Numbered from the stretch's first letter, positions 35,799-44,395 are shown. The stretch is DNA of 64,000 nt from Bog-756 sp963769765 (GCA_963769765.1 CAVYNA010000004.1:682001-746000); one strand, 5' to 3'. The notes: generated by a model from the sequence alone, not told the origin. Numbers and translations: made by a program.

Positions 35799-35924
35799 GA
35801 CCACTTTGCATCTGACCACTGCGCATCCTCCATCGGTAGACGGAGGACGGACTGTGCCCGCTGTGACACCTGGTGGAGGCATCCAACGAACCGCCCTTCC
35901 TCCGAGGACTGGTTGCGTCGATGC

Positions 35925-36047
35925 AAGTCAGGCGTCCGGGCTCGCCCCCTCCACCGGGAGCAGTACCGTTGCGGGACAGCGCCGGGATCTCACCGGTCTT
36001 CGCTGAACTTGCACCACTCCGGGTCGTGACCGGAGCACCTGCAGGGT
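35925..36047 (-). promoter_or_regulatory. Cobalamin riboswitch
   Basis: On the minus strand the leader reads CAGGTGCTCCGG, then the B12-box core GGTGAGATCCCGGCGCTGTC (about 35975-35994) followed by CCGCAACGG, then GAGCCCGGACGCCTG near 35927-35944. This is the conserved core of the adenosylcobalamin riboswitch, with CAGG and CCTG closing the basal stem. A short GC-rich hairpin over GGAGGAAGG lies just downstream (35891-35910) and could mask a ribosome site or end transcription. It should switch off the whole btuF-to-bluB-cobT operon when cobalamin is plentiful. Confidence 0.88.
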
Positions 36048-36094
36048 ACCGCGCACGGAGTGCCGGCGCACCTGGTGGGTCGAGCGAGTCCGGA

Positions 36095-37135
36095 TCAGTC
36101 GATGACGGTGGCCACCCGAGCGTTCCCGACCGCTGTGAGGTGTCTCACGATCTCACGATAGGCGTGCCACGGGCTCTGCTCGGTGTACGGGATGCCGTGT
36201 TCGGCACAGAACGGTCCCACCGTCGCCCGTGCCCGTCGAAGATTCGCCCGGGGCATGGTCGGGAACAGGTGGTGCTCGATCTGACTGTCGAGACCGCCGA
36301 AGATGAAGCCGGTGAAGCTCGGTCCGGACAGGTTGCGCGAGGTCACCACCTGGCGGCGCAGGTAACCGAGCTCGTCGTCACCGGTCAGCGTCGGCATGCC
36401 CACGTGGTTCGTGAGAAAGCTGACGCCGAGGTAGAAGCCGAACAGCGACTGGCTGACCACGATGAATGCGACGGCACGGATCGGTGCGAGCACGAAGAAC
36501 GGTGCAACGAAGAAGATCCCGGCGTGCATCACCAACAGCACTGCCTCGAGGATCGCCGCCGGATCGCGGCGCCGGGCAAGCGCCCTCACCCCGGCAACAT
36601 GCAGATGAAGTGCCTCGAGGAACAGGAGTGGGAGCACCATCAACCCCTGGACACGTGCGAATTTGCGGCCGAACCACCCCCGTGCGTCGACCTGTGCAGG
36701 CGTGTAGACGAGCGCCCCGGCCACGATGTCGGGATCCCTTCCTTCGAGATTGGTATGGGCGTGATGGCGACTGTGCTTGCTCAGCCACCATCCGAAGCTG
36801 AAGCCGGACAGAAGGTTGGCCAGAGCCAGACCGACGGCGTCGTTCGCATTGCGACGTGACCAGACTTGGCGATGGCCCGCGTCATGGCCGAGAAAACCGA
36901 TCTGGACAAGCACGAATGCGATGCCGACGGCAACCACGAGGTTCCACCAGCTGTCGCCGAGGATCACCACAACCCCGAACAGGAAGCCGAGCGCTCCGAC
37001 GGTGGCAGGTATCTTCACCGCGTAGTACCGACCTCGACGGGTGAACAGTCCCTGCTCCCTGACCTCGCGCGAGAGCTGGGCAAATGTCGTGCCGTCCGTG
37101 ACCGTGCCACGAGCAGTCCCGGCCTCGATCGTCAC
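36095..37135 (-). CDS. Membrane fatty-acid (acyl-lipid) desaturase
   Basis: A 346-residue integral di-iron desaturase. The three histidine boxes are visible: HDAGH at residues 84-88, HSRHHAHTN at 121 on, and QIEHHLFP near residue 295, the last with Gln as in front-end and linoleoyl-CoA-type desaturases. Two helix pairs flank the boxes. It introduces a double bond into acyl chains in the membrane. The start is the GTG at 37135. About 220 bp without a gene lie between it and the glycerate kinase; TAGGAT at 37305-37310 (minus) may be part of its promoter. Confidence 0.92.
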   Translation of the reverse strand: MTIEAGTARGTVTDGTTFAQLSREVREQGLFTRRGRYYAVKIPATVGALGFLFGVVVILGDSWWNLVVAVGIAFVLVQIGFLGHDAGHRQVWSRRNANDAVGLALANLLSGFSFGWWLSKHSRHHAHTNLEGRDPDIVAGALVYTPAQVDARGWFGRKFARVQGLMVLPLLFLEALHLHVAGVRALARRRDPAAILEAVLLVMHAGIFFVAPFFVLAPIRAVAFIVVSQSLFGFYLGVSFLTNHVGMPTLTGDDELGYLRRQVVTSRNLSGPSFTGFIFGGLDSQIEHHLFPTMPRANLRRARATVGPFCAEHGIPYTEQSPWHAYREIVRHLTAVGNARVATVID

Positions 37136-37359
37136 GACGCACTCCTCGGTTCGTGCATGCCGGCAACAGTGGTTGCGAGAGCTTCCGGAAAGGACGGATC
37201 TCGATGCTCTCGGACCGGCCAGCTGATCGATCGTCGAACCCGTCAGCCGAGGAGCAGGCGCCCACGACCCGTGGACACCTCTTCGAACCGAGGTTGACGC
37301 CGTCATCCTACGGGAAAGTTGAGGTGAGACGAGCGCGCTCGAGAGCGGCGGTGCCTCGC

Positions 37360-38386
37360 TCACTGCAGGCCACCACGGTCCAGTACGTCGCGGACCGCCT
37401 CTTCGACGCACGCGAGCGTCTCCGCCATGGCCCGGCGCTCGCCGAACCGCTCGACCAGCGAGACCGCGAAGATGTCGCCGCTCGATCTCGACGGGTCCAT
37501 CGGGGCCGACGCGCCCCGCGATCACGAGACTCTCCACGCCGGCCTTCTGCGCATCGCCGACGACACCGCCGACCACCTTGCCGGCGAACGACATCGCGTC
37601 GAGGGATCCTTCGCCGGTGACCACCAGGTCGGCGTCGCCGAGGGCCGCACGCAGCCCGGTCAGCTCGGCCACCAGCCCGTAGCCCGAGCGGAGCCGGCCG
37701 CCGAGCACCGCGATGGCCCCGCCGAGCCCTCCGGCCGCGCCGGCACCCTCGAGGTCGTTCACGTCGATGCCGTAGGTCTCGCGGTACTCCCCAGCGAGCC
37801 GCTCGAGGCGGTCGACGAGGAGCGTCACCTGACCGGGGGTCGCGCCCTTCTGCGGACCGAAGCGGGGTGCGGCCTCGACGAAGCGGACGCCGACGTCACA
37901 CGCGCCGACCAGCATCGCACCGTCGAGCCCCCCGGCCTCTTCGACGGCGTCGATCGCCCCGCGCCCGCCGTCGGTGGTCGCCGATCCGCCGAGACCCACC
38001 ACGACCGTGCCGTCCGGACCGACGGCCCTGGCGGCAACGACCAGGAGCTCTCCCGTCCCTCGGGTGGTCGCGGCCACCGGATCGTTCCGGGCGGCGCCGC
38101 CGACCAGCATGAGCCCGGATGCACGCGCCATCTCGACGACGGCGAGTGGTCCATCGAGCCGCCAGGACGCCCGGACTTTCGTCCCGTCCGGACCGGTCAC
38201 CACGGTGGTCTCGAGCCGGGAGCTCGGGGTGTCGAACGCCTCGAGCAAGCCTTCCCCCCCGTCCGAGAGTGGCACGCAGACCGCGGTCCAACCGAGACCG
38301 GTCGCGGCACGCGCGATCGCCGAAGCGATCTCCGACGCCGTCGCCGTGCCACGGAACTTGTCGGGCGCGGCGACCAGGCGTGGCAC
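37360..38386 (-). pseudogene. Glycerate 2-kinase (GlxK/GarK family), broken by a +1 frameshift
   Basis: From the GTG at 38386: RLVAAPDKFRGTATASEIA, VPLSDGGEGLLEAF, VVGLGGSATTDGGRGAIDAV, PRFGPQKGATPGQV and DLVVTGEGSLDAMSFAGKV are all glycerate kinase motifs. Near 37485-37490 the frame must skip one base, after which SGDIFAVSLVERFGERRAMA and EEAVRDVLDRGGLQ complete the normal C-terminus, ending at 37360. Without the shift the frame runs on into the desaturase gene. The span is 3n+1. It phosphorylates glycerate to 2-phosphoglycerate. Probably a functional gene with a sequence error, but a real mutation is possible. Confidence 0.85.
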
Positions 38387-38458
38387 CCGGTCGACCCTAG
38401 CCAGCGGGTTCCGCGGCGTTCTCGATGGTGCGACCCTGGGGTGCGACCACGGGTGCGC

Positions 38459-39214
38459 TCAGGCGGTGGTGGCGCCGTCGATGAGGATGTCCGCGCCGTT
38501 CATGTGCGAGGCCTCGGCGGAGGCCACGTACGCGATCGCTGCCGCGATGCCCTCCGGCGTGCCGAAGTCGCCGAGCGGGGTGACTCGGCGGAGCAGCTTC
38601 GGGTCGGCACCGTCAGGAAGGTGGAAGGCACCGGTGATCGGGGTGTCGATGGCTCCGGGACTGATGCTATTGACCCGCAGGCCTGCTCCTGCGTACTCGA
38701 CCGCGAGCGCCCGGGAGAACGCGAGGACACCCCCCTTGGAGGCCGCGTACGCGGAGGCCCACGGTTGCCCCTTGTGAGCGGCGGTCGACGCGAGGTTGAC
38801 GATGTTGCCCTTCGACTCGAGGAGTGCGGGGATGGCCTGTCGACAGACGAGGAACGTTCCGGTGAGATTGACGGTCACGAGTCGCTCCCACTCCGCCAGC
38901 GTCTGCTCGTGCGTGTGCGAGAAGGAGAGCACCCCAGCGACGTTGACCAGCACGTCGAGCCCGCCGAGGGCGTCGAGCGCGCCGGTGACGAGCGCAGCGG
39001 CGCCCGCCTCGGAGCTCACGTCGGCGACCCGGGTCCTGATCGGCGGCACGTCGTCGGGTGCGGCTCCGGGCAGGTCCTCGAGGAGCGCGGCGTTCACGTC
39101 GGCAGCGACCACACTGGCACCCTCGCCGGCCAACCGGAGGGCCGTCGCCCGCCCGATGCCGGACGCGGCCCCCGTCACGAGCGCGCGCTTCCCACCGAAT
39201 CGGTCGCGGATCAT
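38459..39214 (-). CDS. Short-chain dehydrogenase/reductase, FabG-like
   Basis: A 251-residue classical SDR: LVTGAASGIGRATALRLAGE, LDVLVNVAGVLSFS, the catalytic Ser region NIVNLASTAAHKG, and SAYAASKGGVLAFSRALAVE with Tyr and Lys. The C-terminus ends GADILIDGATTA. TACAGT (39221-39226, minus strand) is placed 6 nt before the ATG, so the transcript is probably leaderless. Substrate unknown. It precedes glycerate kinase by 72 bp on the same strand. Confidence 0.92.
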   Translation of the reverse strand: MIRDRFGGKRALVTGAASGIGRATALRLAGEGASVVAADVNAALLEDLPGAAPDDVPPIRTRVADVSSEAGAAALVTGALDALGGLDVLVNVAGVLSFSHTHEQTLAEWERLVTVNLTGTFLVCRQAIPALLESKGNIVNLASTAAHKGQPWASAYAASKGGVLAFSRALAVEYAGAGLRVNSISPGAIDTPITGAFHLPDGADPKLLRRVTPLGDFGTPEGIAAAIAYVASAEASHMNGADILIDGATTA

Positions 39215-39220
39215 CGCCAG

Positions 39221-39226
39221 ACTGTA
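39221..39226 (-). promoter_or_regulatory. -10 box of a leaderless promoter for the SDR gene
   Basis: TACAGT on the minus strand lies exactly 6 nt before the ATG at 39214. The remaining bases up to 39414 of this 354-bp gap between the SDR and ArsR genes show nothing I can name. Confidence 0.5.
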
Positions 39227-39414
39227 GGCGTCCGGACGAGTGCACCCGGTCGCACTCCGCGGGTGCCTTCCGCTGGAGATCGTCTGGGGATCGTCGCGTG
39301 TCCGCGAGGATCGAGGCGACTCGCGAGAGCTGACGAGGTCCGTGGTCTCGGCCCTCGAGGGAAGGAAGAAGACCCCTTTTCGGCCTGCCATCGGCGTCCT
39401 CGCATTCCGCTCCC

Positions 39415-39452
39415 GGTACATACATCTAGTGATGTATGTAGATGTATGTACC
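39415..39452. promoter_or_regulatory. Large AT-rich palindrome, probable operator with three half-sites
   Basis: GGTACATACATCTA (39415-39428) is the exact reverse complement of TAGATGTATGTACC (39439-39452). Inside it ACATACATC (39418-39426) also pairs exactly with GATGTATGT (39431-39439) over a 4-bp spacer, and GATGTATGTA is directly repeated (39431-39450). One left half-site therefore faces two right half-sites. It stands out from the GC-rich surroundings and resembles a TetR-type operator. It lies between the SDR and ArsR genes; no TetR gene is adjacent. Confidence 0.75.
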
Positions 39453-39532
39453 GAAATGTCGTGCACCGAAGACGGAGGACCGGGTCGACTAGGACGCTTC
39501 TCCGAGGCCGCATCGGTGATCGGATCTGTCAG

Positions 39533-39562
39533 TTGACACTTACGCAAGGAGATGCTTACATA
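39533..39562 (+). promoter_or_regulatory. Promoter of the ArsR-SRPBCC pair
   Basis: TTGACA (39533-39538), an 18-bp spacer and TACATA (39557-39562), with the GTG start 6 nt further on, so the message should be leaderless. The spacer CTTACGCAAGGAGATGCT repeats the CTTAC element seen again at the -10 box and is a likely binding site for the ArsR protein itself (inference). Confidence 0.65.
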
Positions 39563-39568
39563 GGAGCT

Positions 39569-39889
39569 GTGGACGGAGCGCTCAAGGCACTGGCAGATCC
39601 GCGACGGCGCGAGATCCTCCGGCTGGTCTGGTCGGAGGAGGTCCCCGCGTCCCGGATCGCCGCCCGCTTCGCCGACGTCACACGGTCGGCCGTATCCCAG
39701 CACCTGCGCGTGCTGCGGGAGGCGGCGCTCGTGACCGAACGGCGCGAGGGCACCCGGCGGCTCTACCGGGCCAATCGGTCCGAGCTCGCCGATGTGCGTT
39801 CCTTCCTCGACGGGTACTGGACCGACAGCCTCGATCGCCTCCGCGATCTCGCGGAAGCGGACGAGCACGACATGAAAGGCAGGCCGTGA
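39569..39889 (+). CDS. ArsR-family transcriptional regulator (SdpR-like)
   Basis: A 106-residue winged-helix protein: ALKALADPRRREILRLVWSE, then the recognition helix RSAVSQHLRVLREAALV and wing TERREGTRRLYRAN. No metal-binding cysteine box, so it is of the SdpR-like group that is usually paired with SRPBCC proteins rather than a metal sensor. Start GTG 39569, chosen because the -10 box is 6 nt upstream. Its stop overlaps the ATG of the SRPBCC gene (TGATG). Confidence 0.9.
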   Translation: MDGALKALADPRRREILRLVWSEEVPASRIAARFADVTRSAVSQHLRVLREAALVTERREGTRRLYRANRSELADVRSFLDGYWTDSLDRLRDLAEADEHDMKGRP

Positions 39890-40326
39890 TGGACCTCGTG
39901 GAACGCGAGCTCGTGATCGATGCGAGCCCCGACACCATCTATCCCTATCTCGTCGACCCCGTGCTGCACCTGCGGTGGATCGGGACCGACGTGGAGCTCG
40001 ATCCCCGCCCGGGCGGTGTCTACCGGGTGCTGGTCGGGGGCAAACACCCCTCCCTCGGAGAGTTCGTCGAGCTCGACCCTGGCCGGCGGGTCGAGTTCAC
40101 CTTCGGCTGGGACGAGCCAGGACATCCCATCCCAGCAGGCTCGACGACCATCGAGATCACGCTCACCCCGGAAGGGTCCAAGACGCGCGTTCGCCTGGTG
40201 CATCGCGGCCTGCCCACGGACGCGGTAGCCGATCACACCCACGGATGGGACCACTACCTCGACCGGCTGGCCGTGGCCGTGGGCGGCGGCGATCCGGGGC
40301 CTGACGAACTGCCGGACGGGGCCTGA
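39889..40326 (+). CDS. SRPBCC (AHSA1/START-like) domain protein
   Basis: A 145-residue helix-grip protein: VERELVIDASPDTIYPYLVD, LELDPRPGG-like VELDPRPGGVYRVLVGG, RVEFTFGWDEPGHPIPAGS and LVHRGLPTDAVADHTHGW. It has a deep hydrophobic ligand cavity by family; the ligand is unknown. It is cotranscribed with the ArsR regulator, whose stop codon it overlaps by one base. The same ArsR-SRPBCC arrangement occurs as one open frame at 52909-54183. Confidence 0.9.
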   Translation: MDLVERELVIDASPDTIYPYLVDPVLHLRWIGTDVELDPRPGGVYRVLVGGKHPSLGEFVELDPGRRVEFTFGWDEPGHPIPAGSTTIEITLTPEGSKTRVRLVHRGLPTDAVADHTHGWDHYLDRLAVAVGGGDPGPDELPDGA

Positions 40327-40340
40327 GCTCCGGACGGCCC

Positions 40341-42151
40341 TCAGCCAGCGTCGCCTCCGAGGGCCGTGTCGACCAGGGCCGTCCAGCCCGGATCGTCCTT
40401 CGGCGAGGTGGTCTGGCCTCAAATGGTGACCGACGAAGAGCCTGGCGACCGCACGCTTCTCGTCGTCCGCACCGTCATGGGCCGCCTCGCGGAGGAGACA
40501 GGCCCCTTGCACGATGCGCACGAGGTGTTCGAGCTGGGCCCGGAACGCGGCCGCGGCGGTCGGACCCGCCTCGAGTCGAGCGCCGCAGACGCGCCAGGAG
40601 CGCGTCGAGCGCCTCGGACACCACCTCCGCGTCGGCTGATGCGCCCGCGGCCGCGAGCTGCGCGCGGATCCACCCGTCCACGTGGTCGACCAAGCCGAGC
40701 CGCACGCAGTCGCGCTGCACCTGTGCGCAGAGGACGTTGTGCGTGCCCTCCCAGCTCTCGTAGACGATCGCATCTCGGTAGAGGCGGGGCAGTGGCGAGA
40801 AGGACTCGATCGTTCCGTTGCCCCCGAGGACTTCGATCCCCCGGTGGACGACGTCGGTGGCGACGATCGAGGTGAGGTACTTGTTCGCGTTGACGAGGAA
40901 TCGATAGGCGCCAGCCTCCTGCTCCGAGCTCCGGCCGCGGTCGTGACGATCGAGGAGCCAGGTGAGCGCGAAGGTCGAGGAGAGTGCGGCCTGCTCGTCC
41001 GCCTTCATCAACGCGAGCTGCTCGCGGACGATGGGGATCGAACCGATCGCGCCGCCGAACGCCCGGCGGTGTCGGGCGAACGACGAGGCCTCGAGGTAGG
41101 CCCGCCGCATGAGGCCGGTGGACCCCACCGCGTTCAACCACCGCGAGGTATTGAGGAACTCCTCGACCGCCACGTGGAAGCCGTCGTCGACCGCACCGAT
41201 CGGCCAGGCGAGGGCACCGTCGAAGTCGATCTCGGCAGAGGCGAGACAGCGCGTCCCGAGCTTGTCCTTCAGTCGGCGGATCCGGAAGCCGTTGGGCGTC
41301 ATCCCGTCGAGGGTGCGCGGCACCAGGAAGCAGCCGAGTCCCCGGGTACCCGGGTTCGCACCGAGGGGTCGTGCGGTCAGCGCGAACAGATCGGCGTCAG
41401 CGACGGAACAGAACCACTTCTCGCCCGAGATGCGCCAGGCACCCGGTTCGGCGCCGTCGGGCTCCGCCACGACCGTGTTGGCCCCGACGTCGGAGCCGCC
41501 CTGGACCTCGGTGAGGAACTGCGACCCGCGGAGGCACCGGTCGTAATCGGCCTGGTAGATACCGGGCAGGACCCGGTCCTTGAGCTCGGGTGCGCCACGG
41601 TGCTCGAGGGCACGGGCGAGCCCGACCGTACAGACGGCCGGGCAGCTGTGGCCACCCTCACCCACGTGCGAGAGGAGATAGAAGAGCGCCGCTTGTTCGA
41701 AGAGCCCCGACTCGTGGCGTCCGGCGGAGACCATCCCCGACGCCCATGCGGCCCGACCCGCGACGCGGTAGGCGGGATGGAATTCGACGCGCTCGATCAG
41801 CCGACCGACGGCGTCGTAGGGAGCAAGCGCCGGCAGCTGTCGGTTGCGCTCGAGCTCCTCGACCGCCGGGTCGATCACCTCGGAGACCGCCCGCCCGAAT
41901 TCGGAGAGCCCTGGCTCCATCGCCGTGGTCGCCCCCTCCCCCGCCCAGGTCGCGAGCACCGTCTTGAGATTCCGGTTGGCCGCGTAGTAGTCGGCCGGAT
42001 GCGAAGCCATCCATCGCGCGAGATCGTGCCGGCCGGTCTCGTCCGCGGGGATCGCGCCGCCAGATCCCGCGACGTCGTCGTGACTGGCACGCCTGGTTCC
42101 GGTACCGCCGACTCCGTTGTCGACCGCAGCTTCGGTCACACTTCGGGCCAT
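40341..42151 (-). pseudogene. Acyl-CoA dehydrogenase (AidB-like), with two +1 frameshifts near the 3' end
   Basis: About 600 residues. The ATG at 42151 has GGAGG 9 nt upstream (an ATG 9 nt earlier touches the GGAGG). Body: GGHSCPAVCTVGLARALEHR, LTEVQGGSDVGANTVVAEPD (FAD motif), RISGEKWFCSVADADLF, MTPNGFRIRRLKDKLGTRC and IEVLGGNGTIESFSPLPRLY. Near 40570-40600 the frame must skip one base to reach ARLEAGPTAAAAFRAQLEHL and again near 40415-40420 to reach QTTSPKDDPGWTALVDTALG, ending at 40341. The span is 3n+2, as expected for two extra bases. This is the DNA-alkylation-response (AidB) type of acyl-CoA dehydrogenase. The shifts may be errors. Confidence 0.82.
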
Positions 42152-42248
42152 GGTGATCATCCTCCGTTCGACCGACGGGGACGGCGTCCCACCGCTTCGG
42201 AGACGACAGGACGGCTGCCCCCTCCGACACTAACCCCGGCTGCTCGGA

Positions 42249-43262
42249 TCACGGGGAGGTCCGGAGCACCACCAGCGGTGACGCCCCGAGCTCGCCGGCC
42301 AGGGCACCGTGACCGGGGCCACGCCCGGCGACCGCCGAGTCGAGGAAGTCTGCGACGGCCGCGTCGAGGACCGGGGTCCAAACGGTGCCTCCCGCGATCG
42401 GAGGCAGGTGGCCCGCGCCGACCAGCGAGAGGTAGTCGTCGGGAGCGCGCACCTGGCCGAAGACCGTCTGGCTCGCGGAGTAGGGCACGACCGTGTCCGC
42501 CGTGCCCTGGACGAGCAGGAGCGGCACTGACGAGGGGACGACCGCGGCCACCATCGGATCGGGAGCGTCGGCCACGACCGCCCCCACTCTCGGATCGATG
42601 GTGCCCCGTTCGTAGACGACCATCAGCGCCACGTCCGCGCCGTCGGAATGACCGACCACTGCGATCCGGGTCGGATCGACCTTCGGCGCGACGGGACCGT
42701 GCTCGACCGCCGTGATGACGAACGAGACGTCCGCCGCCTCGGCCGGGAGCTCGCTCCGATCGAGGGCGTAGGGGAGGTCGGGATCCTCGAGCGGGAACCC
42801 CGGTGCGGCGACCACGTAGCCCGCTGAGGCGAGGGTCGCGCAGAACCGTCGGTAGGTGAGCGGATCGACCGCGAAGCCGTGCACGAACACGACGAGGGGG
42901 AACGGCCCGGGGCCGGCCGGGAGCCAGATCGTGGTCGGGAGTGGACGATCGGGTGCAAGCTCGGTCCCACCTTCGACGACCGGTCGGGTGGGGTCGACGA
43001 GGGCCAGTGTCCGTGTCGTGACGTCCAGTTCCCGCATCGGGGGCGCGCGCCCGCCGGTCCGATGCAGCCGGGTGGTCGACGACGTGGTGGAGCCCCCCGT
43101 CCCGCGCCCGGCGCCCCGCCCCGAGCCGGCCGTCACCAGTGCGACGGCGACGGCGGCCATGATCAAGAGCACGGCCCCAGCGAGTGCGAACCTGGTCTGC
43201 CGGCGTCGGCGCCGGCGCCGACGCCGACCCGCCGCGATCCGGTCTGCGTGGGAGACCCGCAT
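42249..43262 (-). CDS. Membrane-anchored alpha/beta hydrolase (dienelactone-hydrolase/lipase-like)
   Basis: A 337-residue protein with an arginine run (residues 13-21), a membrane helix (about 25-45), a Thr/Gly linker and an alpha/beta hydrolase domain. FPLVVFVHGFAVDP holds the oxyanion loop, RIAVVGHSDGADVAL the nucleophile Ser (GHSDG), LLLVQGTADTVVPY the Asp strand, and VGAGHLPPI the His. It is probably an extracytoplasmic esterase or lipase of the PAF-acetylhydrolase-like group. The arginine run comes from a CGG/CGC-rich stretch at 43200-43240. Confidence 0.85.
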   Translation of the reverse strand: MRVSHADRIAAGRRRRRRRRRQTRFALAGAVLLIMAAVAVALVTAGSGRGAGRGTGGSTTSSTTRLHRTGGRAPPMRELDVTTRTLALVDPTRPVVEGGTELAPDRPLPTTIWLPAGPGPFPLVVFVHGFAVDPLTYRRFCATLASAGYVVAAPGFPLEDPDLPYALDRSELPAEAADVSFVITAVEHGPVAPKVDPTRIAVVGHSDGADVALMVVYERGTIDPRVGAVVADAPDPMVAAVVPSSVPLLLVQGTADTVVPYSASQTVFGQVRAPDDYLSLVGAGHLPPIAGGTVWTPVLDAAVADFLDSAVAGRGPGHGALAGELGASPLVVLRTSP

Positions 43263-43301
43263 CGCGGCTGCACGGTAGTCGCGTCCCGCGCAGCCTGGCC
43301 C

Positions 43302-43838
43302 TCAGCCGGACCGGGCCACCATGAGGAGATCGAGGACACCGACGGCCCAGACGTGTGCGCGGTCGATCTCACCTGCGAGGAGTCGGTTCTGCTTGTCGAC
43401 GAGGAAGCTCTCAGGCTCGGCGACCACGTCGAACCCGTGGTGGCGCAGACGCCGCGCGATCACCTTCGAGGCACGTCCTGTCGCTCCGGCCGGGCCGGCG
43501 ATCCGGGTGTCGAATGCGGCGCCGGCGACCCGTGGGACGTGGCCGAGGTGACGGAGCCACTCACGGACCCCCGGCCCGTCCCACTCCGGCTCGGCCGTCA
43601 GCCCGTCGTCCTTGTCCGCCGCGGCGGCGCCCGCACGACGGGTGTTGGGGCGGGCCAAGCCGTGGATGTGGGTCGGTCCACCGACCACGACGAGATCTGC
43701 GCCGACGACGATGTTGGGATCTGCGTGAGACGCCAAGGTCAACACGACCTCTCCACGCAGACGTGCGGCGTCCACGATCTGCTCGGCGATCTGGCGGGTG
43801 TTGCCCAGTATCGACTCGTAGACGACAACGGTCTTCAT
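43302..43838 (-). CDS. Flavodoxin-domain protein
   Basis: A 178-residue FMN-binding flavodoxin-like protein: TVVVYESILGNTRQIAEQIV is the phosphate loop, LVVVGGPTHIHGLARPNTR is the 60s-type loop and AAFDTRIAGPAGATGRASKV resembles the flavodoxin_5 C-terminal strand. It may act in redox stress or as an electron carrier. The ATG at 43838 is preferred over the GTG 6 nt earlier because the GGAGG site overlaps that GTG. Confidence 0.85.
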   Translation of the reverse strand: MKTVVVYESILGNTRQIAEQIVDAARLRGEVVLTLASHADPNIVVGADLVVVGGPTHIHGLARPNTRRAGAAAADKDDGLTAEPEWDGPGVREWLRHLGHVPRVAGAAFDTRIAGPAGATGRASKVIARRLRHHGFDVVAEPESFLVDKQNRLLAGEIDRAHVWAVGVLDLLMVARSG

Positions 43839-43954
43839 GGCCACCTCCTCTCGTTCCTCCGTCGATCGTGGACCGAAGCTGGCTGGGTCGCCAGAGGAGA
43901 AAGTCCATCCTCGGCACGATCGGGGGCAGCCGGATCAGCGGCTGTTGCCCCCGG

Positions 43955-44395
43955 TCAGCGGGGTTCGCAGATGACCACGGGGATCTCCCGCTCGGTTCGC
44001 CCTTGGTAGCGCTCGTAGCCCTGGTAGGCGGCCACGATCCGCGGCCACAGCGCCTCCTTCTCGGCCTTCGAGGCCCGGTGCGCGCGCATCGGCCGGCGTA
44101 CCCCGTCCACCGTGAGGTCGATGTCGGGATGCGCGAGGACATTGCGGAACCAGTCCGGATCGCGGTCGTCCCCACCCTTCGATGCAACCAGCACGACGCG
44201 ATCGTCCTCGACGATCGGTGCGGTGAGCATGGCAGAGTGCGGTCGTCCTGACTTCCGCCCGACGGTGTGAACTTCCACGAACGGCATGCCGAACCCGGAG
44301 GAAAAGAGCCGTCCGCCGCTCACCCGGGCCACTGTGCGGTGGACGCGGTTGAGGACCTTGAACCCGAGGTCGACGAGGTCGGTGCCGATACTCAC
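43955..44395 (-). CDS. Deazaflavin (F420)-dependent nitroreductase-like protein
   Basis: A 146-residue split-beta-barrel protein of the DDN family: EVHTVGRKSGRPHSAMLTAP carries the F420-phosphate contact, VLVASKGGDDRDPDWFRNVL and WPRIVAAYQGYERYQGRTER are the other conserved parts, the latter the C-terminal motif of the family. Probably an F420H2-dependent quinone or nitro reductase. The start is taken at the GTG at 44395 (VSIGTDLVDLG). Divergent from the FAD oxidoreductase. Confidence 0.88.
   Translation of the reverse strand: MSIGTDLVDLGFKVLNRVHRTVARVSGGRLFSSGFGMPFVEVHTVGRKSGRPHSAMLTAPIVEDDRVVLVASKGGDDRDPDWFRNVLAHPDIDLTVDGVRRPMRAHRASKAEKEALWPRIVAAYQGYERYQGRTEREIPVVICEPR

Noticed and set aside
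37427..39568. A long plus-strand open frame leading into the ArsR gene
   Set aside because: It is antisense to the glycerate kinase and SDR genes; ArsR-like sequence begins only at the GTG at 39569, where a good promoter also sits.
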